Assembly (NCBI RefSeq): GCF_000417875.1
Contig: NW_006920884.1
Location: forward strand, 267,176 to 331,175
Reading direction: 5' to 3'
Source of the DNA: Pseudozyma flocculosa PF-1
Taxonomy: Eukaryota > Basidiomycota > Ustilaginomycetes > Ustilaginales > Ustilaginaceae
DNA: 64,000 bases
The notes beneath the pieces are model-generated. The model made no database searches. It was not told the origin of the DNA and worked only from the letters and a program-made list of their open reading frames with translations. The translations under genes and the position numbers were made by a program. Of this stretch, positions 56,299-64,000 are shown one piece after another (the stretch's first letter is position 1; each line of letters begins with the position of its first letter).

Positions 56299-56991
56299 AG
56301 GACTGAACGACTGCAGGAGGAGGAGAAGGAAAAGGTTATGCCGAAAGGGAAGGAGCTCGGGATGGAGCGCCCACCGGCCCCGCCTGTGGCGCGGGTGGCA
56401 GGCGGTACAGCCGAAGAAGTGTAAAGGGTGGAAGGAACTAACACATGGTGAGAAGCGAGAAAGTGGTCATCCACCGTCGTCCAAGAAGAAAAAAAGGGGG
56501 GGTTCGACGACGATGTGGATGGGGAATCTAGAGGCGTGCGTGTCGTATTGCGGTGACTGTCGTTCGACGAGGACCTCGTGTCCATCCGTCCGCTCTGGCT
56601 TTCGGGTGCGCCGAGGGGCGAAGGGGAGGCGTGGCCGTCGTTTTGGGTGCGTGCGTGCGATGGGAGCGAGCGGGCGGCCGACAGGAGAGAGGGGGATGGA
56701 GAAGAGTGCAGGGATCGCGTTGGTGCGTGCAAGCGTGGAAGACCGAGACGGAACGAGACGAGAAAGAGGAGTCTTGACCTAAAGGGGGACGATGTTGAAT
56801 GGTCCAGGGCGAAGTGAAAGAGGGAAGGGGGAGGGGGAGGGGGCCGGGGGGCAAGGGGTCTTGCGGTGGCTGCTCTAGACCGTGCGAAGCCTCCTCAGCA
56901 CCATCGGGAGGCCAGCTCGAGTCTTGTGCCGCCGCCACAGACAAGGTCCGCGGGGCAGGCCAGGGTCTGGGCGCCAAGGGCGGCTACCAGC

Positions 56992-58517
56992 TTAGAACTG
57001 GAGCTTCTTGGGCTGCTCCCAGCTGAACTCGGGCCTGCCGAAGTGGCCGCCGGCGGCGGTGGCAAGGTACTGGGGCTTCTGGAGGCCGAGGTCCTTGACA
57101 ATGACACCGGGGCGCAGGTTGAAGTTGGAGCGGATGATCTGGACGAGCTCGGCGTCGGGCTTCTTGCCGGTGCCGTACGAGTCGACAAACACCGAGAGCG
57201 GGTCGGCGACACCGATGGCGTACGAGAACTGGACGAGGACGCGGCGGGCGAGGCCGGCGGCGACGAGCGACTTGGCGACCCAGCGGGCAGTGTAGGCGGC
57301 CGAGCGGTCGACCTTGGAGAAGTCCTTGCCGGAGAAGGCACCACCGCCGTGGGCGCCCCAGCCGCCGTAGGTGTCGACGATGATCTTGCGGCCCGTGACG
57401 CCGGCGTCTCCCTGGGGACCGCCGATGACGAAGCGGCCGGAGGGCTGGATGTGGTAGACGGTCTTGGCGTCGAGGAGGTTGGCGGGGATGACCTTCTTGA
57501 CGATCTTGTCCATGATCTCCTTGCGCAGGTCCTCGGTCGAGATCTCCTCGGCGTGCTGGGTCGAGATGACGACGGTGTCGACGCGGACGGGGACGGTGGC
57601 GCCGCCGTCCTTCTTGTACTGGACGGTGACCTGGGTCTTGGAGTCGGGGCGGAGCCATCCGAGCGTGCCGTCGCGGCGGGCGGCCGACATGGCCAGGTTG
57701 AGCTTGTGCGAGAGCATCAGGGTGAGGGGCATGAGCTCCTCGGTCTCGTCGGTGGCGTAGCCAAACATGATGCCCTGGTCACCGGCACCGTGGTCCTCGA
57801 GCGAGCCGTGGTCGAGGCCCTGGGCAATGTCGGGCGACTGCTGCTCGATGGCGACGAGGACGTTGCAGGTCTTGTAGTCGAAGCCCTTCTCGGAGCTGTC
57901 GTAGCCAATCTTCTTGATCGTGTTGCGGATGACCTTCTGGTAGTCGATCTGGGCCTTGGTGGTGATCTCACCAAAGACCATGATCATGCCCGTCTTGGTG
58001 GCCGTCTCGCAGGCAACCTTGGAGTTGGGGTCCTGCTCCAGGCAGGCGTCCTGTGCAGGTGCGGGCGGGGCAGCAAGACCGAGCAGGAGCGTGCGGGGAT
58101 CGACAAGGCGGTCGAAGTCGTCAGCACTCGCTCCGAGCACCATCGCAATTCGGAGTCCGGCCGCCGGCTTGGCCCATGACAAAGGATCTGCGCTACTCAC
58201 GAGGATGGCATCCGAGACCTGGTCGCAGATCTTGTCGGGGTGACCCTCACCGACCGACTCGCTGGCCGTCGGCAACCACGGGAAAGAAGATACAGGAGAC
58301 GACGGACACGGCAAGTCAGCCAACACGCTCGCTCGGAACGCGGACCGATCACGTCGCCCGTCGGCCGGAGTGCGGACCGACGGAGGGTCGGGGCGGTGGT
58401 CCTGGATCGTTGGTTTGTCGGCCGGCTCCGATGCCGGTGCGGGTCCGTTGTCAAAACTCACGAGGTGAAGAGGAAGTGGCCCTCGGGGAGGACGTTGGCA
58501 GTGGCGGTGACAGACAT
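56992..58517 (-). CDS. SAM1: S-adenosylmethionine synthetase
   Basis: Makes AdoMet from methionine and ATP, the main cellular methyl donor; cytosolic. Exons are complement 58462-58517, 58201-58261 and 56992-58050, giving 391 residues; both donors are GTGAGT. The start is [19 protein letters not shown] followed by [20 protein letters not shown], which carries the conserved ATP-site His and Asp. Exon 3 includes [15 protein letters not shown], the first PROSITE-type signature, and [19 protein letters not shown], the second, glycine-rich one. Then [20 protein letters not shown] and the ending [11 protein letters not shown]. Length and all signatures match the family. The symbol is the generic fungal one. 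Head-to-head with the NAM9-like gene. Confidence 0.97.
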
Positions 58518-59837
58518 GGTGTATGGATGGTGATGGGGGAAATGTCCGATACAGAGGTGATGGAGTGACGGAAGGGGAGAAGGGGTGGTGATGAGAGACG
58601 GACGACAACGAGGCAGGTGGGCGGGCAGTCGGGTTAAAGAGGCCAGGCCAGGGAGCGAGGCGAGGCAGAGGCGAGGCGAGGCAGAGGCGGACCAGCGAGA
58701 AGAACACGGACGCACGGCAGGACAGGAGCAGGAGCAGGAGCAGGGGCAGGGCCAGAGGCAGCCAGCCGGTTGGGGAGGCCTGCGGTGAATCACGCACGCC
58801 TCGTCTCTGGCTGGCGGGGCCTGCTCGAGGCAGGCCGGGCAACGCACGCGCACAACCCGCACGCACGACCGAACAAAAGCGGGCAGGCAGGGTGTCAGGC
58901 AGGCGGGACGAGGCGGCGACGACGACGACGACGGGAAGAAGAGAAAAAATGGTCTGATGGCGGCCTGCCGCTCGCCTGCTGCAACGCGCCAGAGGCAGGC
59001 CAGGCCAGGAAGATTTGCGCATCTTTTTGGTGCATGCTCCCTGGCCTGCCTCGCTCGTTCTCCGCGCCTCGCACGCACCGCCTCTCCTCTTCTCGCAGCA
59101 GACGTACGTGTAGATACGGTAGAGAGATGGAGGCAGGCAGACGGCGTGCAAGAGTGCGATGCAGCTGCACAGGCCTTCGCTCGTCCATCGACGGCCGTCA
59201 TCCTCGCTGGAAGGCAAGAGAAGACAAAGAACGGCGAGCCGCGCAACGAGCACAGATCAGTTTTCAGAAGAACCGCTCCGTCGCTCGTACTGCGTCGATC
59301 CGAACGGCGCGGCGGACTGTCCGGCTGGAACGTGTCAGGTCAGTCCAGGGCCTGCCAGGCAAGGAGAGGCGACACAGGCAGCAGCAGGTGAGGCAGAGCT
59401 GCAGGTGCGCTGCGCTGCAGCCAAATTGCGTGCTCGAGCTTGCTCGGCCAGCGGGCGTGGCCGCTTCCTCGATGGCCGTCGATTCCGAAATCGGCGCGGC
59501 CCGATGTCCGAGCTCAGCCGTACGAGACAACGGGCTCCCGATCCAGCTCACGTGGGTGGACTTGTCAGGTTTTTGCTCGAGCCGCCGCTGCGGGAAGAGT
59601 CGGTGCTCGAAGGAGAGGCCTTGCTAAGCTCTTCTTCGCGATCCCCTCACTACCGCTGCCTCGACCCGGATCACCTCCACCGCGACTCGCACCGCCTCTC
59701 CAGCTGCTCTGCATCCACCCTCAACCAGCATTACCGCCGAGGACGAAGTCGAGCTCCAAGGAACGAGCCAGAGCGAGGTTCGGCCCGCATCCTAGACTCC
59801 TCAACCACCGGCTCTCCCTCAGCCCCACATTGCAATC
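58518..59837. promoter_or_regulatory. Divergent spacer between SAM synthetase and NAM9-like gene
   Basis: About 1.3 kb. It contains GAGGCGAGGCAGAGGC-type repeats (58650-58690), a GGAGCA run (58725-58745) and a GAC run (about 58915-58933). Both ends should hold promoters. No extra gene seen. Confidence 0.5.
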
Positions 59838-61298
59838 ATGAGGAAGGCAAGAGTCTTTAGCCACGAGGTGGTCATGCCACGCATGGTGAGTCGCGCAACG
59901 GGCGTCTCTCAGATCCGCTGCCGCTTCACCCGCCTTCTGACCTCCTCTCTCCTTCCCCCCTTGTTGCCACTACGACAGTCCTGGTCCCCCAAGAACCTGT
60001 ACAACCTGATCGCGCGGTCCACGGTTCCCTACCATGCATCACAGACCTCGTTCACCAAGACGGCGCTGACAATGTACCAGCAGCGCTGGCGATCCAAGCG
60101 CTTCCTCCGCGCCTATCACGGCGACTGGATCCCAGAGAAGCGCTTCAAGCGTTGGTTCCTCCCCACCGACCTGCCCCGCTTCCAGCCGCCGCAGGTCTCG
60201 ACCGCATCGACCTCGGGCTCCTCGACCGGGCCCAAGATGGGCGGCGCGTTCGACCGCGCCATGCGCCTCCGGACATCCGTCAAGGGCAGCGGCGGACCCG
60301 GTCAGAACGGCACGCCGCAGATGGAAAAGATGCCCACCGCCTCGCTCTTCATGCGCGACGTCGAGCGGAGGTTGGACGTCGTCGTCTTCCGCTGCTGCTT
60401 TGCCAGGAGCGCATACGAGGCCAGGGCCCTCGTCGTCCAGGGCAAGGTCTCGCTCAACGGCAAGAAGTGCTCTGATCCCAACGTCCAGCTCAACCCGGGC
60501 GACCTGATCAGCATCGAGCCCGAGGCGGTCCCGATGCTCTCGAAGGAGTTGGAGAAGAAGGCGCTCAAGGCGCTCGCCGCAGAGGTCGCGACCGGAGAGG
60601 GAGCATCGGGTAGCCAGCCGGCAGAGGGTAGCGAGGCAGCAGAGGCGTCGGAGGCGTCGGAGGCCGCCGTCGAGCAGAGCAGCGGCGAGAGCGACAGCGC
60701 ACCAGCTTCCACAGAAGCTGCCGAAGGCGAGGGCGAGGGCGAGGGCGACAAGAAGGCTGCTGCCGCCGCCGAATCTTCCGAGGCCGCCGACGCTGCCACC
60801 ACCGACAAGGGCAAGGCAAGGCCGAAGACTCCCCAACCAAAAGTGCTGCCTCCGGGCGTTCGACCCTTCAACCTGCCGCCCTACGCTGCGCCCTTCCTCT
60901 TCATCCCGCCATACCTCGAGACGTCCTTCACCACCTGCTCGGCCATCTACATCCGCCACCCGACCATTGTGCCGCACCGGGACCGCGAGACGGGCGTGTG
61001 GAGCTTCCGCACCGACCTGCCGTCGCCCTACCCGGCGGGCGGCGAGCTCTACTCGATGGCCTGGGAGCTCTACGTCCGCAACTCGCCGCGCGTCCGCGGC
61101 CAGGCGAGGAGGATCAAGGTCGAGGGCCGCGTCGGCAGGAACGGCTTCGTCAGTGCTAGGGCGAGGGACCTCGACAGGAAGAGGGTGGCCCTTAGGAGAG
61201 GATGGGGAAGGACCAAGGAGGTTCGTGGGTGGAGGAAGACGATCGACGTGGCACACGTCAACGCCGCTCCTGCTACCACGACCCGGACCCGAGCCTAG
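59838..61298 (+). CDS. NAM9: Mitochondrial ribosomal protein uS4m (Nam9-like)
   Basis: Small-subunit mitoribosome protein with an S4 RNA-binding domain. Exons 59838-59885 and 59979-61298 give 455 residues. The N-terminus after splicing reads MPRM-SWSPKNLYNLIARST, then LTMYQQRWRSKRFLRAYHGD, as in fungal Nam9. The S4 domain (about 142-200) contains ERRLDVVVFRCCFARSAYEA and VQGKVSLNGKKC. An Ala/Glu/Ser-rich acidic insert (about 211-303) precedes the conserved C-terminal part with GVRPFNLPPYAAPFLFIPPY and LETSF. The 93-base intron (GTGAGT to ACAG) is a multiple of three and has no stop, so an unspliced frame is also open; splicing is preferred because it joins the conserved segments and the signals are good. 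The tail is basic. Confidence 0.92.
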   Translation: MRKARVFSHEVVMPRMVSRATGVSQIRCRFTRLLTSSLLPPLLPLRQSWSPKNLYNLIARSTVPYHASQTSFTKTALTMYQQRWRSKRFLRAYHGDWIPEKRFKRWFLPTDLPRFQPPQVSTASTSGSSTGPKMGGAFDRAMRLRTSVKGSGGPGQNGTPQMEKMPTASLFMRDVERRLDVVVFRCCFARSAYEARALVVQGKVSLNGKKCSDPNVQLNPGDLISIEPEAVPMLSKELEKKALKALAAEVATGEGASGSQPAEGSEAAEASEASEAAVEQSSGESDSAPASTEAAEGEGEGEGDKKAAAAAESSEAADAATTDKGKARPKTPQPKVLPPGVRPFNLPPYAAPFLFIPPYLETSFTTCSAIYIRHPTIVPHRDRETGVWSFRTDLPSPYPAGGELYSMAWELYVRNSPRVRGQARRIKVEGRVGRNGFVSARARDLDRKRVALRRGWGRTKEVRGWRKTIDVAHVNAAPATTTRTRA

Positions 61299-61477
61299 AC
61301 GACGACGACGAGGTCGGGCGGTCGGGCAGCGTCTGTCGCGCCCCGCAGTGGCTAGGAGGACGAGAGGGCCCGGCCAACTCTGTAATCTACGACGCGGATC
61401 AGAGAGCGGCATACAGATCCAACGACTCGACAACATCGACCGCCAGTCGAGCGTTCGGCGCAGCTTGTCACTCCCGG

Positions 61478-62335
61478 TCAGTCTGTGTGCGAAGATGACG
61501 GCGGTGGCGATGGCGGCGGCTGCGACGACGACGACGCGTCCCAGCGACCTCTCTTGCGACTGCGCCTGAGGCTCTCGGCCGCATCGATCCAAGCATCGAG
61601 CATACGCTGCGCGCGCTGGATCCTGAGACGCTCCAGCTCCGAGATGTGGACGAGGCCGGCGCGGGCTGCCCAGTCGTCGAAGTCGAGACGCCACCAGCGG
61701 ATGTCTTCGAGCGGGGGCGGGTCGTGGCGGCCAAAGGCGTCGATCTCGTCGAGGATGTCGCGGATCCGCTCAAACAGGAGCAGCTCCTGCTCGTGCGCTA
61801 TGGCGACGCCCTTGGCCAACGCGCGCTTGAGTGGCGGAGGATGCTCGACTGGCCAGGCTGGAAGTGGATCCGAGTGCAGTGAAGTGCTCGACCCGTCGTC
61901 GTCGTCGTCTTGAGGACTAGCGGAAGTGTGCATCTCTGCCCCTGTCTCGGCCCTTTGAACGATTCTCGGCCTCTCGTGCGGAGCGTGTTCGACGGCATGC
62001 GTTCGTGTGCGAGGCAAAGAGCTGGACAGGCTGCTCAGCTTCCTCGGCGGGCGAAGGGCCTGACTTCGACGGGGCTCGTCCGCTGCGAACCGCTCGAGCG
62101 ACTGTCCGCTATCCATCTCGTGGATCCACCTGCTCAGCATAATGTGGTGGACTTCCTCTTCAGCCTCCACGTCATTCGAGGGCTGATGACGACGAGGATG
62201 CTCTTGGTCTGAGCGGCGGCTCGGTTCGTATGGCGATGACACCTGCTGCGCAGCTCGAGCTGCCGAGGGCATCTGCAAGATGCAGGGCCCTCCGACGAGG
62301 TAGAGGAGCAGCAGCCGTGAGAACGCCGTCCACAT
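61478..62335 (-). CDS. Predicted secreted protein, Trp/Arg-rich C-terminus, function unknown
   Basis: Intronless 285-residue open frame. The first residues (MWTAFSRLLLLYLVGGPCIL) form a convincing signal peptide with cleavage near ARA/AQQ (about 28). The start at 62335 was chosen for this reason; an in-frame start 60 residues earlier would bury it. The mature part has a disordered, charged first half with an Asp run, then a helical segment HEQELLLFERIRDILDEIDA, a Trp cluster RWWRLDFDDWAARAG and a basic helix ERLRIQRAQRMLDAWIDAAE. It ends in an Arg-rich, Ser/Pro-rich tail. No cysteine in the mature part and no recognised family. The 3' end lies 180 bases from that of the NAM9-like gene on the other strand. 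Confidence 0.65.
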   Translation of the reverse strand: MWTAFSRLLLLYLVGGPCILQMPSAARAAQQVSSPYEPSRRSDQEHPRRHQPSNDVEAEEEVHHIMLSRWIHEMDSGQSLERFAADEPRRSQALRPPRKLSSLSSSLPRTRTHAVEHAPHERPRIVQRAETGAEMHTSASPQDDDDDGSSTSLHSDPLPAWPVEHPPPLKRALAKGVAIAHEQELLLFERIRDILDEIDAFGRHDPPPLEDIRWWRLDFDDWAARAGLVHISELERLRIQRAQRMLDAWIDAAESLRRSRKRGRWDASSSSQPPPSPPPSSSHTD

Positions 62336-63288
62336 CCTCGTATCGTCAAGCGAGGCGTGGCGATGTATGGAGGCGCGATACGGAGGGCGGGGTGAGCAAG
62401 GAGGATGGAGCAAATGGAAAAGGCAGGGTGAGCAAGAAAGAGATCGAGGAGTTGAAGGAAGGAGGGGGCGTCTGCGGGTCGGGAAACAAGGGAAAGGAGA
62501 GCCGTCGGCCCACACCTCATTTCACTTGTTCGATCCGCCGGCATCGGCAGTGCGGGGCACGTCCTGACAGACCACCGGAAAGGACTCCCTGCCTGCTCCT
62601 TTCCCACGATCGAGTGTCGCAGCGGGGCGTCCCGATGCTTGAGCAAGGCTCAAACAAGACCACGAAGGCGCGGGGGNNNNNNNNNNNNNNNNNNNNNNNN
62701 NNNNNNNNNNNNNNNNNNNNNNNNNNNNNNNNNNNNNNNNNNNNNNNNNNNNNNNNNNNNNNNNNNNNNNNNNNNNNNNNNNNNNNNNNNNNNNNNNNNN
62801 NNNNNNNNNNNNNNNNNNNNNNNNNNNNNNNNNNNNNNNNNNNNNNNNNNNNNNNNNNNNNNNNNNNNNNNNNNNNNNNNNNNNNNNNNNNNNAACCGAA
62901 GCCGGTCGTCGTTGCCGCTGGCAGTCCCGCGCTGCTAACCGGAGCGACGTCATTCCGACGCGGTGGGGGTTTCATACCGTCCCTGAAATCGCAGTCAGTC
63001 GTGGCGTGCGGAGAGATACAGGCGCAGGCGCTGGACAGGTGCCTTTGGAAGGTCGAGCAAAGAGGAGAGTTCACAATGGCGCACATCCATTCCGCTTCGA
63101 GCGGAAAGCTGTGGCGACGTACGAAAGAGAAGCATCACAGTGCCAGCTCGTCGGGGGGCTCAGCACATTCGGATTGGAAGGAGCGGATTGATGAAAAGGC
63201 GTCGAGTCGAGGCGAAGAAGCCGTCTCCGCGGGGCGAGACAGGAGGGCTAGGTTCGCCACACGTTTCTTCTGCTTCCACCGGGCCTCC
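62336..63288. other. Spacer with assembly gap between two secreted-protein genes
   Basis: About 950 bases, of which 62677-62893 are unresolved. The sequence next to 62335 should be the promoter of the upstream secreted-protein gene. Nothing gene-like in the readable parts, but a small gene could hide in the gap. Confidence 0.55.
62677..62893. other. Assembly gap (217 N)
   Basis: Unresolved bases, preceded by a short G run. Confidence 0.99.
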
Positions 63289-63926
63289 TCACTTGGCCGT
63301 CCTTCCAGACGAGGAACCGGCAGCGTTGACGGTGTGGAGCCAACGACGCAGCTGATCGTCCGAGGGCCGGCTAGCAGCGCTACCCTGGTCGCGCTCCAGG
63401 CCAGCAACGATGCGAGGCGGCTTGTAGCCGCGTCGTCCGGCCAGGCGGTCCTGGTTCGAGGTGGAAGGGAAGAAGCCTTCGATCTCCTGGATCCTGGCTT
63501 CCAGGACCTGCTTGAGCAGCGCATTGTCGCTCGAGGCCAGTCCGGCCTGGTAGGCGTGCCACCTCGCCTCGAGGGGCACCTCGACGCCCGTCTTGTCCCA
63601 GTTGTACAGCGCGATCAGCTTGGCCCTGCTGCTCATTCCGAGGGGGAAGTACTCGGCACCCCGAGCGAGGTCCTCGACCGGGGGGAAGCGTCGTTCCAGA
63701 ACGACGGCGCGGTGGGGCTGCGCAACGTACGAGCGGGATAGCAGAGCGAGTCCGAGACGGTGGATCGAGTCAGATTGTCGTGAAGCCCGGCGAGCAAGGC
63801 CTCTCTCGATCGACTTACGTGCGGCACCTCGACATCGACGTCGCTGGCGACGGGGAGAGCGACGGCTCCGCCGACGAAGATGCAGAGCGACACGAGCGCA
63901 ATCAGGTACGAGGAGACGAGCTTCAT
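63289..63926 (-). CDS. Predicted small secreted protein, cysteine-free after the signal peptide, function unknown
   Basis: Exons are complement 63819-63926 and 63289-63717 (GTAAGT donor, GCAG acceptor, phase 0), giving 178 residues. The signal peptide is MKLVSSYLIALVSLCIFVGG with likely cleavage after AVA (residue 23). The mature part begins LPVASDVDVEVPH and continues with FPPVEDLARGAEYFPLG, then a helical segment LIALYNWDKTGVEVPLEARW and LKQVLEARIQEIEGFFPSTS. A basic patch (RLAGRRGYKPPR) and a short helix DDQLRRWLHTVN lie near the end. There is no cysteine after the signal peptide and no recognised family. Together with the gene at 61478-62335 it forms a same-strand pair of unknown secreted proteins at the right edge. 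Confidence 0.75.
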
Positions 63927-64000
63927 CTTGGGCTTGAGTGTAACCCTGAGCGGGGAGCGAGGAGGTGCTGCGAGGGCTTGATCGGGGGGGCTGGAAGGAG

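Larger units (their letters stand above)
54793..56991. other. Spacer with poly-C tract and GA microsatellite
   Basis: About 2.2 kb between two convergent genes. It contains a 16-base poly-C (55074-55089) and a GA repeat (about 56271-56298). A minus-strand open frame at 55156-55662 has a weakly signal-like start but is not supported as a gene. Confidence 0.5.

Noticed and set aside
1..64000. Search for tRNA or rRNA genes
   Set aside because: Occasional GGTTCGA-like strings lie inside coding sequence or lack matching arms; no cloverleaf was supported by eye. A covariance-model scan would be decisive.

Overview
This window is a GC-rich piece of a fungal nuclear genome, with strong G/C bias at third codon positions. 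Short spliceosomal introns, a SUP35-type eRF3, OST2, TRAPP and SNF5-family genes, mitofissin and mitochondrion-targeted bacterial-type enzymes make it a fungus. Intron density, the dominance of GTGAGT donors (22 of the 35 coding-region introns placed here) and the protein flavour suggest a basidiomycete, perhaps of the smut lineage (Ustilaginomycotina). The lineage is inference. No rRNA, tRNA, CRISPR array or intact transposon was recognised. There are two assembly gaps, at 28311-28370 and 62677-62893.

Left third (1-25.4 kb) is a dense run of housekeeping genes, mostly in head-to-head and tail-to-tail pairs. In order they are: a ubiquitin-like/WLM metalloprotease (cut by the window edge), a probably peroxisomal acyl-CoA dehydrogenase, mitochondrial aspartyl-tRNA synthetase, a SNF5/SFH1 chromatin-remodelling subunit, an RTC3-like SBDS-domain protein, an IVY1-like BAR-type protein, Rho-GDI, OST2/DAD1 (with a GC-AG intron), the termination factor SUP35, TRAPP subunit TRS20 and an FPK1/KIN82-type AGC kinase.

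Middle (25.4-41.5 kb) is gene-poor. A 4.6-kb spacer with simple repeats and a gap is followed by a 72-residue mitofissin (Atg44/DUF1748). Next comes an unusual 516-bp block holding a single CpG and a TATA box. It lies upstream of a DUF262 protein with a polyQ/polyHis tail. A six-exon Ser/Thr/Asn-rich single-pass membrane protein comes next; its start codon appears to be split off by an intron.

Right third (41.5-64 kb) holds the head-to-head ribosomal protein genes RPS1 (eS1) and RPS7 (eS7), a large PH/C2/RasGAP protein whose 5' end is unresolved, S-adenosylmethionine synthetase head-to-head with mitochondrial uS4 (NAM9), and three predicted secreted, unrecognised proteins without cysteine in the mature part. 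The genes serve general cell functions: translation and its termination, mitochondrial translation and fission, ER glycosylation, vesicle tethering, small-GTPase control and methyl-donor supply. I see no biosynthetic or defence cluster. The least explained items are the CpG-free block, the DUF262 gene, the membrane sensor-like protein and the secreted trio.
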